Assembly (NCBI RefSeq): GCF_036785885.1
Contig: NC_092317.1
Location: forward strand, 4,590,501-4,654,500
DNA: 64,000 nucleotides
Direction: 5' to 3'
From: Coffea arabica
Taxonomy: Eukaryota > Streptophyta > Magnoliopsida > Gentianales > Rubiaceae
Shown here: positions 1 through 11,270 of the stretch, in pieces
How positions within the stretch are numbered: position 1 is the first letter of the stretch
Layout of the letters: the number at the start of each line of letters is the position of its first letter
The notes under the pieces: generated by a model
What the model was told of the DNA's origin: nothing
What the model saw: only the letters and a program-made list of their open reading frames with translations
Database searches by the model: none
Program-made: the position numbers and the translations under genes

Positions 1-25
1 TGCACCATTAATGAGGGTGAAAAGG
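1..25 (+). repeat. 25-bp direct repeat, first copy (second at 530-554)
   Basis: The first 25 bases of the window are identical to positions 530-554 inside exon 3 of the CDCA7-like gene, and both read as APLMRVKR in the gene's frame. The exon 3 copy is the conserved one (NAPLMRVKR followed by GEIAWLSPDALARR). The copy at the window start is followed by a 9-bp tandem, ATGGGAAGG twice. It looks like a small duplication of exon 3 sequence into the 5' end of the gene or its leader. Confidence 0.8.
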
Positions 26-2045
26 ATGGGAAGGATGGGAAGGCTCCGAGCCAAAACTGATTATGAAAGCCTCAGAAAAGCCCGCATTTTGGAAAACCAG
101 GTTCTTTATTTCTCCATCTTTTTAACCATTTTTCGAGTCGTCAGTTACTGAACTGATTTCAAGTTACTTCATTTCAATTCTTTGGTTTTAAAAGGCTCGG
201 TTAGCTTCTTTGGGAGTTCAAAAAGCTGTATCAGAACTTCGATCCCTTACCTCCTCAGCAAAATCTGGGAAAAGAAAATGGCATAAAGTTGATTATTCCT
301 CCACCCCTTTGCGCCGTTCGAATCGTCTCAAAGGGAAATCATGCATCTCGGAATTATCAGTTAAAGGTTTATATCAAGGAATATTAGGACTGTTTGTTTT
401 GACTTTTGGATAATTGGATTGGATGTGTAATTTTACAATCTCATGGGTTGGTTTTCAATTTTCAGGGGAAAGTGGGCTTTCCCAGCTTAGTGATGTTGAA
501 GATGATGGTGAGAAGAAGAGGCCTGCAAATGCACCATTAATGAGGGTGAAAAGGGGTGAAATTGCGTGGCTTTCCCCAGATGCTTTGGCGCGGCGTTGCT
601 CGAGTAAAGGGAGGGGAAGTTTGTATGATCCAACTTACGGTATTTGCTGCCATTTCTGCAGGTTAGCTAGTTGGTTCCTTTGTATAAATATTTTGTGTAC
701 TACTAAAAGTGAAGAATATAGAAGGAAAAGAAAGTGCTGATCAAATGAAGATGATGATTGTCTAGATATGCTGTCTTGAACTGATTCAAGTATCTATTCC
801 TCGTATATTTTTGCCACAAACGAGCACCTGAGTGGCATGATCTATGTAGTCTCACATGAACTTAGTAACTATCCGATGAGTTGCCCCGTTTAAGCAGAAG
901 GTGGTGAAACTCAGCCCGTTACTCCTCTAAGCTTAAGCTCTCTCTCCCTCTCATTCTTCTCTCTATAGAGCTATTGGTGCTCTCAGTTGCTAACCTTGGC
1001 TAAGAGTGTGGATTTATGCTTAATTATTTGGTTCTAAACATTACCATACTTCATTCTGGTTATATTCCAGTATTGGTATTATTTCCATCACATATAGAGC
1101 GATAAGCTATTTGCCACTGTCAAATAACAAATGCAGGCAAAAGAAATTGTGTGGTGAAGAAGATTGCAGAAGATGTGGTGATCTAGACATGGACCAGCCA
1201 TGCATAGGTTAGTTGCTTGATGAAATACTAAGTGTTTTTGTATAATTAAGTTACTTTTGTAAAATTTGCCAAGTGAAAATCATTCATTTTGGTGCAGGGA
1301 AGACAGATTGCTCGGTTTGTCACTCGAGCAATGGTGTTCTCTGTCGAGCTTGTCTCAAGGTCAGATATGGTGAAGGTATGCTAATACACAAAGTAAAGCT
1401 GGAAATCTCAGCTTTGTAATTTGGAGATAACTAAATTGATTCAGGCTTCTTATGACCACCTTAATTGACACCTTTGACGAGGCATTTGGATGCTGATACA
1501 TGCATAGTCATAGTTTACTTCTGTATCTTGTGTGGCTTTAATCAAATATGACTTGGAGGATGTTGTATTATTAGAACTGAAGCTCTATTATCATGGTCTT
1601 TGCAAGAAATTGAGGACGTCAGAGCAAATCAAGAGTGGATGTGCCCTCACTGTGTTGAAGAAAAAGGAACTAAACCATATTGGATCTGTAACAGGTACAG
1701 CAGGAGACTTCTGGCACATGATTACATTGTACTTGCCATTGCAGCATGTATGTTGCTAAGCCATTGTGGACCTGAAATTCTCCTGATGTGTTCTTATGTT
1801 ACAGCTCCTTTTGCTTGAAGAAGCGCAACATGGCACCAACTGGGATAGCTATTTTCAAAGGTTTGAACACAAGACTTTATTCTTGATCAGTGCTTTTGGC
1901 ACCCAAACTTGTTACTGTATATAGTGATGCGGAAGTTTTTTTGCCTTTTCTTCTGGATTAAAACATAGCAAGGGAGATGGGATATGAATCAGTGGCACAT
2001 TACTTGATGGACAGACTTCGGAAAGCAGACAAACGAGGTGGATGA
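2..2045 (+). CDS. CDCA7-like CXXC zinc-finger protein (zf-4CXXC_R1), 5' end uncertain
   Basis: Eight exons join in frame: 2-100, 195-366, 466-661, 1137-1207, 1298-1375, 1607-1694, 1805-1860, 1969-2045 (837 nt, 278 codons plus stop). All introns are GT-AG. The N-terminal half is basic and low complexity (SELRSLTSS, RRSNRLKGK). The C-terminal half is a cysteine-rich zf-4CXXC_R1 domain: CCHFC, RQKKLCGEEDC, RRCGDLD, QPCIG, DCSVCHSSNG, LCRAC, WMCPHC, WICNRS, followed by APTGIAIFKAREMGY and a short basic end. In this family (CDCA7/JPO1, formerly called MAO-A repressor R1 domain in plants) the domain binds DNA, and CDCA7 works with the HELLS/DDM1 remodeller on hemimethylated DNA. Whether this paralogue does so is inference. 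The initiator could be ATG 11, 26 or 35; relatives start near GRLR, favouring 26 or 35, but an upstream exon outside the window is possible. It is expected to act in the nucleus. Confidence 0.88.
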
Positions 2046-2802
2046 GAAGCTTCTCCTAGCCAAGAACTTCTTCTACGAGCCACATGTTGTGATCACTAGA
2101 GTTACATGGACAACTAGATCTTGTAAAGCCCTGCGTAAGGGCATGGAATGTAGTCTCTCATTTTGGTTCAGCTAAGTAGTCTTGGTAAATGCTTGACCGC
2201 TTGTAAATGAATTATTGTTCTCTTAAACACTGAACGTGTGTTGATCCTTTCTGTCCTTGGATTTGCTCTAGCCATGCGTAACTTAAAAGTTTACAATTGC
2301 CCACTCCACCAACTATTGCATGCTGGTCTGCAAAAACCCATGGATCGCTTCTAGAGAAGTTGATTGAGTAAAACGTCTAGGATGGCTTCTCTCATCTTTA
2401 AGCATCGCACGGTGATCACTATGTGTTCTGACTCCGAAGGTGGGCTCAGTAGGATCAAGAAAGAAAGATTCTATGGAAGGGATTAGAGTTGAATGAAGGT
2501 CATATATGCAAATACTGTTTCATTTTCACGATTTAGCTCTGAGGCACGAATTGGGAAGAAGGGATCCCAAGAATTGTCTCAATCACATTTAGCTGTTTAA
2601 ATGGTTGAAAATAATTCTAGGAATGTACTTGCACGTAAAATTAGAGGAGTTTTGTGGTCCACTCGTCCGATCTCCTCATTGATTGAGTAGGATGCAACTT
2701 CCGAAGAATCACGCCTTCAAGATAATTTTGCTTTGCATAACGCTGTGTAACTTGATATCTCATACTAGTGTCCATCAAGAACCCTCCTAAAACCCACCTA
2801 AG
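2046..2802. other. 3' UTR and intergenic spacer
   Basis: This spacer lies between the CDCA7-like stop codon and the MITE before the DnaJ gene. The first 200-250 bp are probably the 3' UTR. I see no open frame of interest, RNA gene or clear repeat in the rest. Confidence 0.6.
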
Positions 2803-2947
2803 GTTGTGTTTGGATTGCATTTTCCGTGATTTTTCATGGAAAAATTACTGTAGCGATTTGATGTATGTGAGGGAAAAAAGGTAACAGGGAAATGTGATCA
2901 CGAAAAACGATGTAATTTTTTGACGGAAATCGGCAATCCAAACAAGG
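2803..2947. mobile_element. MITE, family A copy 1 (TTTGGATTG ends)
   Basis: Terminal inverted repeats GTTTGGATTGC (left) and GCAATCCAAAC (right) bound about 145 bp. The inner part carries CCGTGATTTTTCATGG, a CTGTAG box, the phrase GATGTATGTGAGG and ATGTGATCACGAAAAA. The reverse complement of this copy matches the element at 47634-47777 almost base for base. It sits 60 bp upstream of the DnaJ start codon, so it may form part of that gene's leader or core promoter. It is non-autonomous with no coding capacity. Confidence 0.8.
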
Positions 2948-3006
2948 CAAATTTCCCCAAAACTCCAAAACGCAATCCCTCCTCTTCTCTCCCAAAAATC
3001 AATGCA

Positions 3007-6000
3007 ATGCAATTGGCAGTAACTCCAAAACCCAATCCAACCAACAACACCTTTTCTAACCCGAACTTTTATCCAAATTTCACTTCCCCCAAAACCCAAT
3101 CCCTCAAATTCTCCCCCTCCTCTTCATCATCTAACGTTCCCTTTAATCTATTCTACAGCTTCAGTCCCAGACGCCGTCGTTTGAGCCCTATCATAGCCCG
3201 AGCTGCTGCCAAGACTCCCGATTACTACTCGGTTCTCAGCGTCAGTAAAAATGCTTCCTTGCAAGACATCAAAGCTGCCTATCGCAAACTCGCCCGCAAG
3301 GTTCAATCTTTTTTGCTTAATCTTTTTCTATTTATTTTTAATTTCTATATTAATAGTAAAAGTTTGTAATTTTAAATTGTTCGATTGTATTGCCTGAATT
3401 GTTGATCGGATAAAACAGTATCATCCTGATGTGAATAAAAAGCCAGGTGCTGAAGAAAAGTTCAAAGAGATTAGTGCTGCTTATGAGGTGCGTCTGCTTC
3501 TGTTTTTCGAATATTCAGTTCAAAAGATTATAGTGAATTTGCATTGAGGTCCGAGTATTTTGATTTGAACGTTTAAATAGCGCTGAAATGCTTACACCGG
3601 ATTCTGCCGTTCTGCTGTCCAATTTAAGGGTTCTTTATGGGTGTTAAAATGTAGTTTCTATGTGTAGGTGTTATCAGATGATGAGAAAAGGTCTGCATAT
3701 GATCGCTTTGGTGAGGCAGGTTTACGTGGAGATTTTGTTGGTTCCACTAGTGGTTCGCAAGGAGTAAGTTCCTGTTTTTATTTTGTTACATTGCTTTAGA
3801 ACATTTGCTTTTCTTGACATTGAAAGTTGGTTGTTTGGTCTTATATGGTTTATTAATAGTTGATTTTTTGGGTCCTTAGGTGGATCCTTTCGAAATCTTT
3901 TCTGAATATTTTGGTGAGTCGAGCAGTTTCTTCGGAGGAAGTGGTGAACCAGGGGGTTTCAATTTCAGTTTTAGAAGTAAGAGCCGTCAAGATCTTGACA
4001 TTAGGTATCTTTCTGCCACCGTAAATTCTCTATGTTTGCTTTTGCCACCAGCCTTTATGATCTAGTTTTGGGGTTTATGGTTCTGATTTAATGTATATTC
4101 CTAACTTATCAGAGCGATGTTGAAGGCAAATACTGTTTGCTGTAGATGATGCTTTCTGGTTCAGCACTGTCTACGTTGATTTGGTGTTTACTTAAAGAAG
4201 GAGAACTAAATGTTGATTGCGTAACTTTTATATTGTAGATATGACTTGTGTTTGAGTTTTGAGGAATCAATTTTTGGAAGTCAGCGAGAAATTGAAGTAC
4301 CTTCTTTAGAGACATGCAATGATTGCAGTGGTACAGGTGCAAAAACCAGCAATAGTATAAAAATATGCAATGCATGTGGAGGTAGAGGTGGAGTGGCTAA
4401 AACTCAACAAACACCTTTCGGAATAATGTCTCAGGTATTTTGTTCAAGTAATTGTTGTAATTGTTGATGTATGCATTAGAGGATAAAAAGTCTTCTTTAT
4501 CATTATTTCAACTGGTCAGTTTGTTTAGAACGTATCCTTTCAGTCTAATGGTTGTCATACATCTAAACTAAGTTCCAGCTAAGAAACACCAATTCTGAAA
4601 GCTTCTATTTGCAAAATTCTTTTTATCTTCAAGCCATTTTTGACGTTCTGTGGAAATATATGATATCTCTAGGTGTCTACATGTGCAAAATGTGGGGGTG
4701 TTGGTAAGATAATCACAGACCATTGTCGAACATGTGGTGGCAATGGTCGGATACAGTCAAAAAGAAGAATTAACATAGTGATTCCACCTGGTATTGATAA
4801 TGGAGCAACAATGCAAGTTCAAGGAGAGGGAAATATTGACAACAAAAGGTATTTGCTGAAAATTTAGTTATATATCCTGCTTATAAGGTCTTGTAAAAGG
4901 TGCAAGTTTTTTTTTTTTTTTTTTGGGAATAAAGTTATACAGGATATAATATTGTGGAGCTGTACCTATTGTGGGGAGTTAGGAAATCTGAATTGTGCTT
5001 GGCATAGACATTGAGATTTTTTATATCAATGTGCAAGCAAGAATTTTCTTCCTTGCTTTGTTTTATAGATTGATTCAGGTTTTGTAGGAGGCCAGTGTGA
5101 TATCTTTTCATTTTTCTCTTTTACTTGAGGAAAATGGGGGATGTTTGAGTTTTTGTGCTGTTTCTGTTTCTAAAAGACTATCTAAAGGACTTTGTATCGT
5201 TATCTCTTTATCCAGTTTGGTGTCAGGGAACAGGATGCAAAAAGAATTACACAGCTTAACTCCTTAACTAGCCATTATGAATTTCTTCATATAAGGTTTT
5301 GACTTTCCCTAGCCATTATGATTAATTTTTTCACCACTGTGTTTTTAAAAAATTTTGTTTCTTTCACAGTCGACTCTATTTCCTGCCTGTTTTGTCTTGT
5401 AGCACTAGTGAACTTGAAGTTGGTAGTTGTGTTTTAAACAAAAGCTTATTTTGGTTAATCTAGGGGCATAGCTGGTGACCTCTTCATTGTTCTCCATATA
5501 GAAGAAAAGCACGGGATTCAGAGGGACGGTCTCAATTTGTACTCAAAAGTCAAAGTTGATTTTACTGAAGCCATTCTGGGTACTGTTGTCAAGGTAAATC
5601 ACTGTAATTTTGGCACCAAAGCTGGATCAAATCCATAGTACTTCTTTCTGAAAGCTGTCTCATGCGATTCAATGCAAAAATGTTTCTGGTTACAACCATA
5701 GCTACAAATTAGGCAAAGTTTGCCATATGGTACTGGTGAACTTTGACTGTGGAAATGTCATCTTCTTTCTTAGATGGTGTGTATAGCAACTTTTCTTTTG
5801 CCCTTTAGTTAGCTGGTTCTTTGCAGAATTTACTTCAGCAGAGAGAGAACTCTTTGTGCCTTTAGAAAATGCATGGTATTCTTTGAATATTTACAATTAT
5901 AGCATACTTTGTTGAGCAGGTCAGAACAGTGGAGGGTATCAGAGATCTTCACATCCCTCCTGGAATTCAGCCTGGGGATACAATAAAGATGCGGTCCATG

Positions 6001-7513
6001 GGAGTTCCGCATATAAAAAAGCCCTCTGTACGAGGCGATCATTGCTTCTCTGTAAATATTCAGATCCCGAAAGATATCAGGTGTGTCTCTCATTGCATTT
6101 GTACTAGTTTTACACATATACACCCTTGGTTTTCTCGGTCCTAGATGTTACGATTGGCCTGTGTTTTGCGTTTAACTACTTGTTCAGGATTGTATTTTTT
6201 TCCCTTTTGTAGGGCTATGGCTTTGATTACATGAAAATTTTCATCGTTATAATAGATTCTGAGTACATTAAAATTTCCTTTAACATCCATCAATCAGTAC
6301 GGAAGTAAGAGGAGCTACTTTAAAAGCTTAAAACTTCTGAGGATAATATTCACTTCTCAATGGCACAGTAATATAGTATTCTTGATTTATTTTTCTCCTT
6401 GATACAAAGAGAAAAAGCGACTTCAATTTTGGTTTATGATATCCTTGACTCCTTACTCTTTGGCCTTGCTTCATATGATCAAGTGGAATTGTTGGTCATT
6501 TGTTTTAAAGAATCTTGTTAAGCATCATTTTATGAATAATCCAAGTTGTTTTGCTACTAAAAAATGTGGTCTTTGCGTTTTTGTTAGATTGTTCGGTATG
6601 CGCCATTGGATATTTGTCTTGACTACTACAAGGTTATTCTCTATTTAACATGCTTCCATGATGACACTAGTGATGCAGAACGCTCACTAGTTGAAGAGTT
6701 GGCTTTGCTGAGGCAAACATCCAGGGACAGCATTTCATCCAGTGGTAAATTTGCTCTCCCTTTGATTCTCTTTGGTAAATGAACCAGATTTAGAACTCGT
6801 GTCTCTGTTTGTCTTTAGTTTTATTACTCTACTCCAGTGATTAATTTTGTTTCATTAACTAATCAGAGATACCTGGAGGTGATGATCATGACCAGCATAC
6901 AAAGCCTGCTTCAGATCATCGGGGCAAAAGTATGGCCTATCTGTGGAAGTCAATTAAGGACTTTTTGGGGTATGAATTATATTGCACTTATGTTAGACAA
7001 AAGTATATCATTATTTTTTTACATGAGCATATCTGGACAAATGGGTAGATTAAACTCTGAATGTTTTATCCTTAGTAGAGTGCAAGTAGCTTGATTTATT
7101 GCCATGTTTTTGAACTTGTGTCTCGCATGTTGTCATTAAGCATTATCAGTTGAATTCTGAATAAGAAGTCACATCTGCAGTGCATATATATGGATTACAA
7201 TTTTTTCTTTTTCTTTTTTTTTTTCCCCTGAGCAGAATGTATAACAGGATTACACTTGTTTCTGATCAGCCTCACGCTTAATTTTTGTAGGAAAAAGCAA
7301 TCTGGTAAAAGATTCGCATCAGTTGGCATGGAAGCACCAGTTTCATGGAGAGTTACTAGTCCCCTGCCACGTTGTTCACTCATGATTTACTCTCCTGCAA
7401 TTTTCATCATGACACTTGTATTCACCTTGGTGGGAAGAACAGCTTACTGTAAATTATTTAGACGAGAGCCAAAAACCAAAAGTACTTCTCCGCACCCTGA
7501 AGTCCAGCGCTAG
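3007..7513 (+). CDS. Chloroplast-type DnaJ (type I Hsp40) with C-terminal membrane segment, DJA4-like
   Basis: Eleven exons: 3007-3300, 3419-3487, 3668-3763, 3880-4004, 4239-4434, 4673-4848, 5464-5593, 5920-6080, 6671-6744, 6867-6969, 7291-7513; 1647 nt, 548 aa. Residues 1-65 are Ser/Asn/Pro-rich and basic, typical of a plastid transit peptide, ending near [14 protein letters not shown]. The J domain (about 72-140) has the HPD motif at 100-102, needed to stimulate Hsp70 ATPase. A GF-type linker with the DPFEIF motif follows. The zinc domain has all four CxxC pairs (C221/C224, C238/C241, C264/C267, C278/C281). The C-terminal substrate-binding domains follow, then an extension with [16 protein letters not shown] and a hydrophobic stretch near residues 505-530 ([16 protein letters not shown]). 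The extension and gene order point to Arabidopsis At3g17830 (DJA4). ATG 3007 is the first in-frame ATG. The family works as a co-chaperone with stromal Hsp70; the membrane tail suggests thylakoid or envelope anchoring (inference). Confidence 0.92.
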
Positions 7514-7864
7514 TTGCTTTTGCCATTTCTTGCAGTTTGTACCAAACTTGTATTAAAAGCATTAGTAGTGGGGCGACTTGTGCAATACAACTACTTATTT
7601 ATCTGTTACTCAAAAGATGCTTTAGAGTGTGGATGACTATTGACTTGAATTATTGGGTATAGCTAAGTTTTGGGTCAGGTTGGCGCACTTTGCAGGCATT
7701 ATACCTCGTTGAAATGTTGTCTCTTTTGATCAGCAAACTTGTCTATAATGCAGTAATGTATAGATTATCTATGAGATGTGGATTTTGATTGCACATGAGT
7801 TGTGGGCCGGTGTTCCATAATTGATTAATTGTATTGGTCAGTAGAAAGGGACTCGAGATTATCA

Positions 7865-7926
<62 letters not shown>

Positions 7927-10121
7927 AAGGGACTTGAGAGCAATATAATACTTATTTAAATGAATGGGGAGTTAAATGTGTTAGGGTTTCATCAGTAGTG
8001 GTCGATTACTGTTTGTCCACTGGATGATGAATTGCAACCATTGGAAATCTGAGGGAGTTGAAAAGAGCAAAAGAAGAGGAAGAGGGGCAGTTTAGAGGAA
8101 GATTGTGATGGAAAAGAATGGAAAGAAATGCAAGGGGAAGGAAATAAACATTCTAAAACTATCAGGACTGCTACAGTAATTAAAATATAGAAATTTCACC
8201 CCCTCGGCCCCCCCCCCCCCAAAAAAAAATTAAAATCTTGAAAGTAGAGGGAGCCCACCATCTTCACCTTGCCTTACCTTCCTGTTTCGATCATTATCCA
8301 ACGAATCAGGAGGCATCCTGACAGTAATATAAGAAACAACATACTGGTAAAGAAATTAAAGACCGCGTTAACAAGAAAACTCCCATTTTCCATAGATATT
8401 TCCACAAAATCGCATCTTTAAAACCCCCCAATCTTTTAATACAAAACACTTCCAATCCAGATTTGCGAACGTAACGAGGTACTGCAATTTCCCAGAACTT
8501 TCTTTTTTCTCTCTTAATTTTTCGCGGGATTTTCTTGTTTTCTTTTACTGTTCAAGGACTTTTATGGAATTATGCATTTTTTTTTTGGTGTTGTTAGTTC
8601 AATGTGATGCTGTTTCTTGCCTTGATTTTGCAACCCGGATAAGAGACGTTGAAAATATTCTTTTGGGTTTTGTTTAAGATGGAATTTTTCAGCTCAAAGA
8701 ATCAATTTTTCTCCGTCCTTTCTTTCCTATTTTTCGTGTTAATTGTATTTCATTGAATCATAATGAGGTGAGCAAACGGATGTTTTTTCTGGTTTTCACT
8801 GATAATCTTTTATTCTTTTGCTTTTGAGGATTGATCATACATATATGTAAATTGCATGTACCTCTTTGATTTTCATAGACTAATCGTAAAAATTGCTTCT
8901 CTTTTGTCTTCAGAATTTGCCTCCTTTGATTTTCTGGCGATAAGGCTCATATTGATGGCGTAGGTTTCTTAAGTCTGTTTATCTGAAAAACAGGCACATT
9001 AACCATCTGGTGATTAAGCTTAGGATACATCTGCAAATAACCTGTAAATATGCGTCTATTGCATATACTTCTACACAAGTGTTTTGCAGCTAGAAATAAA
9101 CCTTTTTCATCAGGAAATTGTTAGCATTTTATGGTGCCTTATTTCAGTTTCAGAACTTATATTTTTGTAAAAGTCGTAGGGTATGGCATTTGTATGTGAA
9201 ATATCTGAGTTGAAGTTAATGTTGCATGCAAATTGATGAGCTTCTATCCTTCTAATTATCAATTTATGGAGTACTTATGGGACGCTGAGTTGCTATATAG
9301 AAGGAAAAAAAGGAATGTACATGCTGACCTTATTAAAAATGTGGGTTTGCTCATAATAGAAGAAAAAAGAATCTTTATCCAAAATTAAGGAAAGAAAAAG
9401 GGAAAAAAAAGAAGAAGAAACATTGGTGTAGAGGCTTTTAGATTTTGCAACCACATTGGGGATTGCTAGCTATCATTATTAATTACTAGTTATCTAACTT
9501 AGCATCTGGTATAATTTTTGGAGATTAATAGTTGACATTCTAAGACGTCCATATTTGCACAGAAAGTAAATGGCATTTGAATTCTCTTAGGTACTGAATG
9601 ATGAGTGAGCATTTTTGCCACTTGGCAAAAAACTGTTGATTTTTTTTTTTAAAATCTAAATGGTGTTAGCATTGAGATTTATTGTTGTATTTTCAAGAGA
9701 TGGAGGAATTTTTCAGGGTCTAAACTTGGAAGTGATGCCTTGATTGTCTATTAACAATCAGAAACTATTCTAATATATTTTTTATTATGTGTGGTTCATT
9801 GAAAGATTATGATGTAAATGCTCTCCCAATACTTGGAAAATTTTTAGCTACATGTGAAATGAGACGAACTTGTTACGGAGTAAAAATGTCCTGCTAAAGA
9901 GTGGCTCTTTTCAAAGCATGTGGCTTACCGCCTAACGTCCCCTTCAGTGTTTAATTTGGATTATTTTTGCAGTAAATTTTTACCTTTTTTAGGTGTCACT
10001 AATTCCTGTAAGTTCAGCATGTTGACTCTGTTCTTAATTGATACAAATGTTGAAGATCAAAGACAATTACAATCCCCTTATCATGTGCTTAATTTTTCTG
10101 AGCAGATTATTTTCTTTTCTC
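7514..10121. other. Intergenic DNA and probable 5' leader with intron of the EDR2_C gene
   Basis: About 2.6 kb without coding sequence. The DnaJ 3' UTR occupies the first few hundred bases. A microsatellite lies at 7864-7924 and a C-run/A-run at 8211-8229. A plausible leader exon for the next gene ends near 8480 (ACGAG before GTACTG), and the matching acceptor is TGAGCAG at about 10106, 16 bases before the start codon. That would leave a leader intron of about 1.6 kb. The leader is inferred from splice-like signals only. Confidence 0.4.
7864..7924. repeat. A-run followed by (TA)n microsatellite
   Basis: About 19 A residues run directly into about 21 TA units. Such a tract is prone to length change and to assembly or sequencing error. 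Confidence 0.95.
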
Positions 10122-11270
10122 ATGGCCAATCTTGACGGAAATGATGAGCCTGCATGGCTAGAGAGAGTTAGATCAGAAGGTGCTGTCCCACTCTGTGATC
10201 CAGATAACTGTTCTAATGGATGGGCTTCTCCACTGGGTGATTCTTTTAAGGTAAGGGGACCAGATTATTTTACAACGAGGGTTAAAGTGCCTGCTGGTGA
10301 ATACCTTCTGAAGCCACTAGGTTTTGATTGGGTTAAAGGTTCTACAAAACTTTCGGAGCTTTTAAACGATCCAAATCATCGTGTTAGGAAAGTGCTACAG
10401 GAGGAATTTCCAGCAGGTGGTGAACCATTTGTCTGGGCCTTCAACCTGCAGGTCCCAAGCAAGGAAAATTTTAGTGCTGTTGCATATTTTGTCTCTATGA
10501 GTTCTTTTCCAGAGGGATCTTTAGTGGACCAGTTCTTGAAAGGGGATAATAATTTTAGGATTTCTAGGTTAAAGATGATTGCAAATATTGTTAAAGGACC
10601 TTGGATAGTTAAAAAAGCAGTTGGTGAGCAGGCTATATGCATAATTGGCAGGGCACTTTCGTGCAAGTATAGCCAAGGAGATAATTTTATAGAAGTTGAC
10701 ATAGATATTGCATCTTCAATGGTAGCAAATGCAATTGTTCATCTGGCTTTTGGCTACATAACAACTCTCACCGTTGATTTGGCTTTTCTCATTGAGAGTC
10801 AGACCGAGTCAGAGCTTCCTGAACGAATCTTAGGGGCTTTTAGATTTTCTGAGTTGAACCCAGCTTCAGCAAGGCCTATTGAAATGCATTCTTATGGCAG
10901 CCTGGGTATGCAGTCTTCTCTATCGATGCGATTATGGAAGTCTATTGGGAGTTTTATTCTTCCAGGCACTCAAGAAAATAGTTCTGGTCCTGGTTCTGGT
11001 TCTGGTTCTGGTTCTTTGCATACCAACGGTATTATTGATGATCAAACTAAAGAGGACAAAGAAAGTAGCTCTGATTCTGGTTCTTCACATGTCAATGAGA
11101 AAAGTAAAGAGGAAACAAGTAAATGCACCCAAGAAAATAGCTCTGATTATGGTTCTTTGCATGCCAAGGGGATTACTGATGATGAAACTAAAGAGGACAC
11201 AGAAAGTAGCTCTGATTCTGGTTCTTCACATGGCAATGAAAAATGTAAAGCAGATACAATTAAATGGTAA
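10122..11270 (+). CDS. EDR2_C (DUF1336) domain protein without START/PH domains
   Basis: 382 aa in one coding exon. Residues 1-250 form a complete EDR2_C domain: WASPLGDSFKVRGPDYF, KVPAGEYLLKPLGFDW, PFVWAFNLQVPS, GDNNFRISRLKMI, KGPWIVKKAVGEQAICIIGR, EVDIDIASSMVANAIVHLAF, ELPERILGAFRF. In EDR2 (At5g45560), a negative regulator of powdery mildew-induced cell death, this domain follows a START and a PH domain; here neither is present, so this belongs to the short DUF1336 group of unknown biochemistry. From about residue 283 the protein becomes a Ser/Gly/Asp/Lys-rich tail made of two repeats (separate entry). ATG 10122 (MANLDGND) is chosen because a TTG-initiated extension upstream is intronic in character and an acceptor lies at about 10106. 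The end is unusual: a strong donor (ATG before GTAAGT at 11267) overlaps the TAA stop, and splicing to 12505 would make TGA one codon earlier. Confidence 0.85.
   Translation: MANLDGNDEPAWLERVRSEGAVPLCDPDNCSNGWASPLGDSFKVRGPDYFTTRVKVPAGEYLLKPLGFDWVKGSTKLSELLNDPNHRVRKVLQEEFPAGGEPFVWAFNLQVPSKENFSAVAYFVSMSSFPEGSLVDQFLKGDNNFRISRLKMIANIVKGPWIVKKAVGEQAICIIGRALSCKYSQGDNFIEVDIDIASSMVANAIVHLAFGYITTLTVDLAFLIESQTESELPERILGAFRFSELNPASARPIEMHSYGSLGMQSSLSMRLWKSIGSFILPGTQENSSGPGSGSGSGSLHTNGIIDDQTKEDKESSSDSGSSHVNEKSKEETSKCTQENSSDYGSLHAKGITDDETKEDTESSSDSGSSHGNEKCKADTIKW
10968..11264 (+). repeat. In-frame tandem duplication in the EDR2_C protein tail
   Basis: Unit 1 is 10968-11126 and unit 2 is 11127-11264. Both encode TQENSS, GSLH, a GI..DD.TKED segment, ESSSDSGSSH and NEK. 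Unit 1 additionally holds a short GGTTCT hexamer run encoding GSGSGSGS. The units are clearly related at nucleotide level and are not part of the conserved domain, so they probably arose recently within this lineage. Confidence 0.9.

Noticed and set aside
10038-10121. Upstream extension of the EDR2_C frame by 28 codons
   Set aside because: The stretch is AT-rich, needs a non-ATG or unsupported start, and an acceptor at about 10106 indicates intron.
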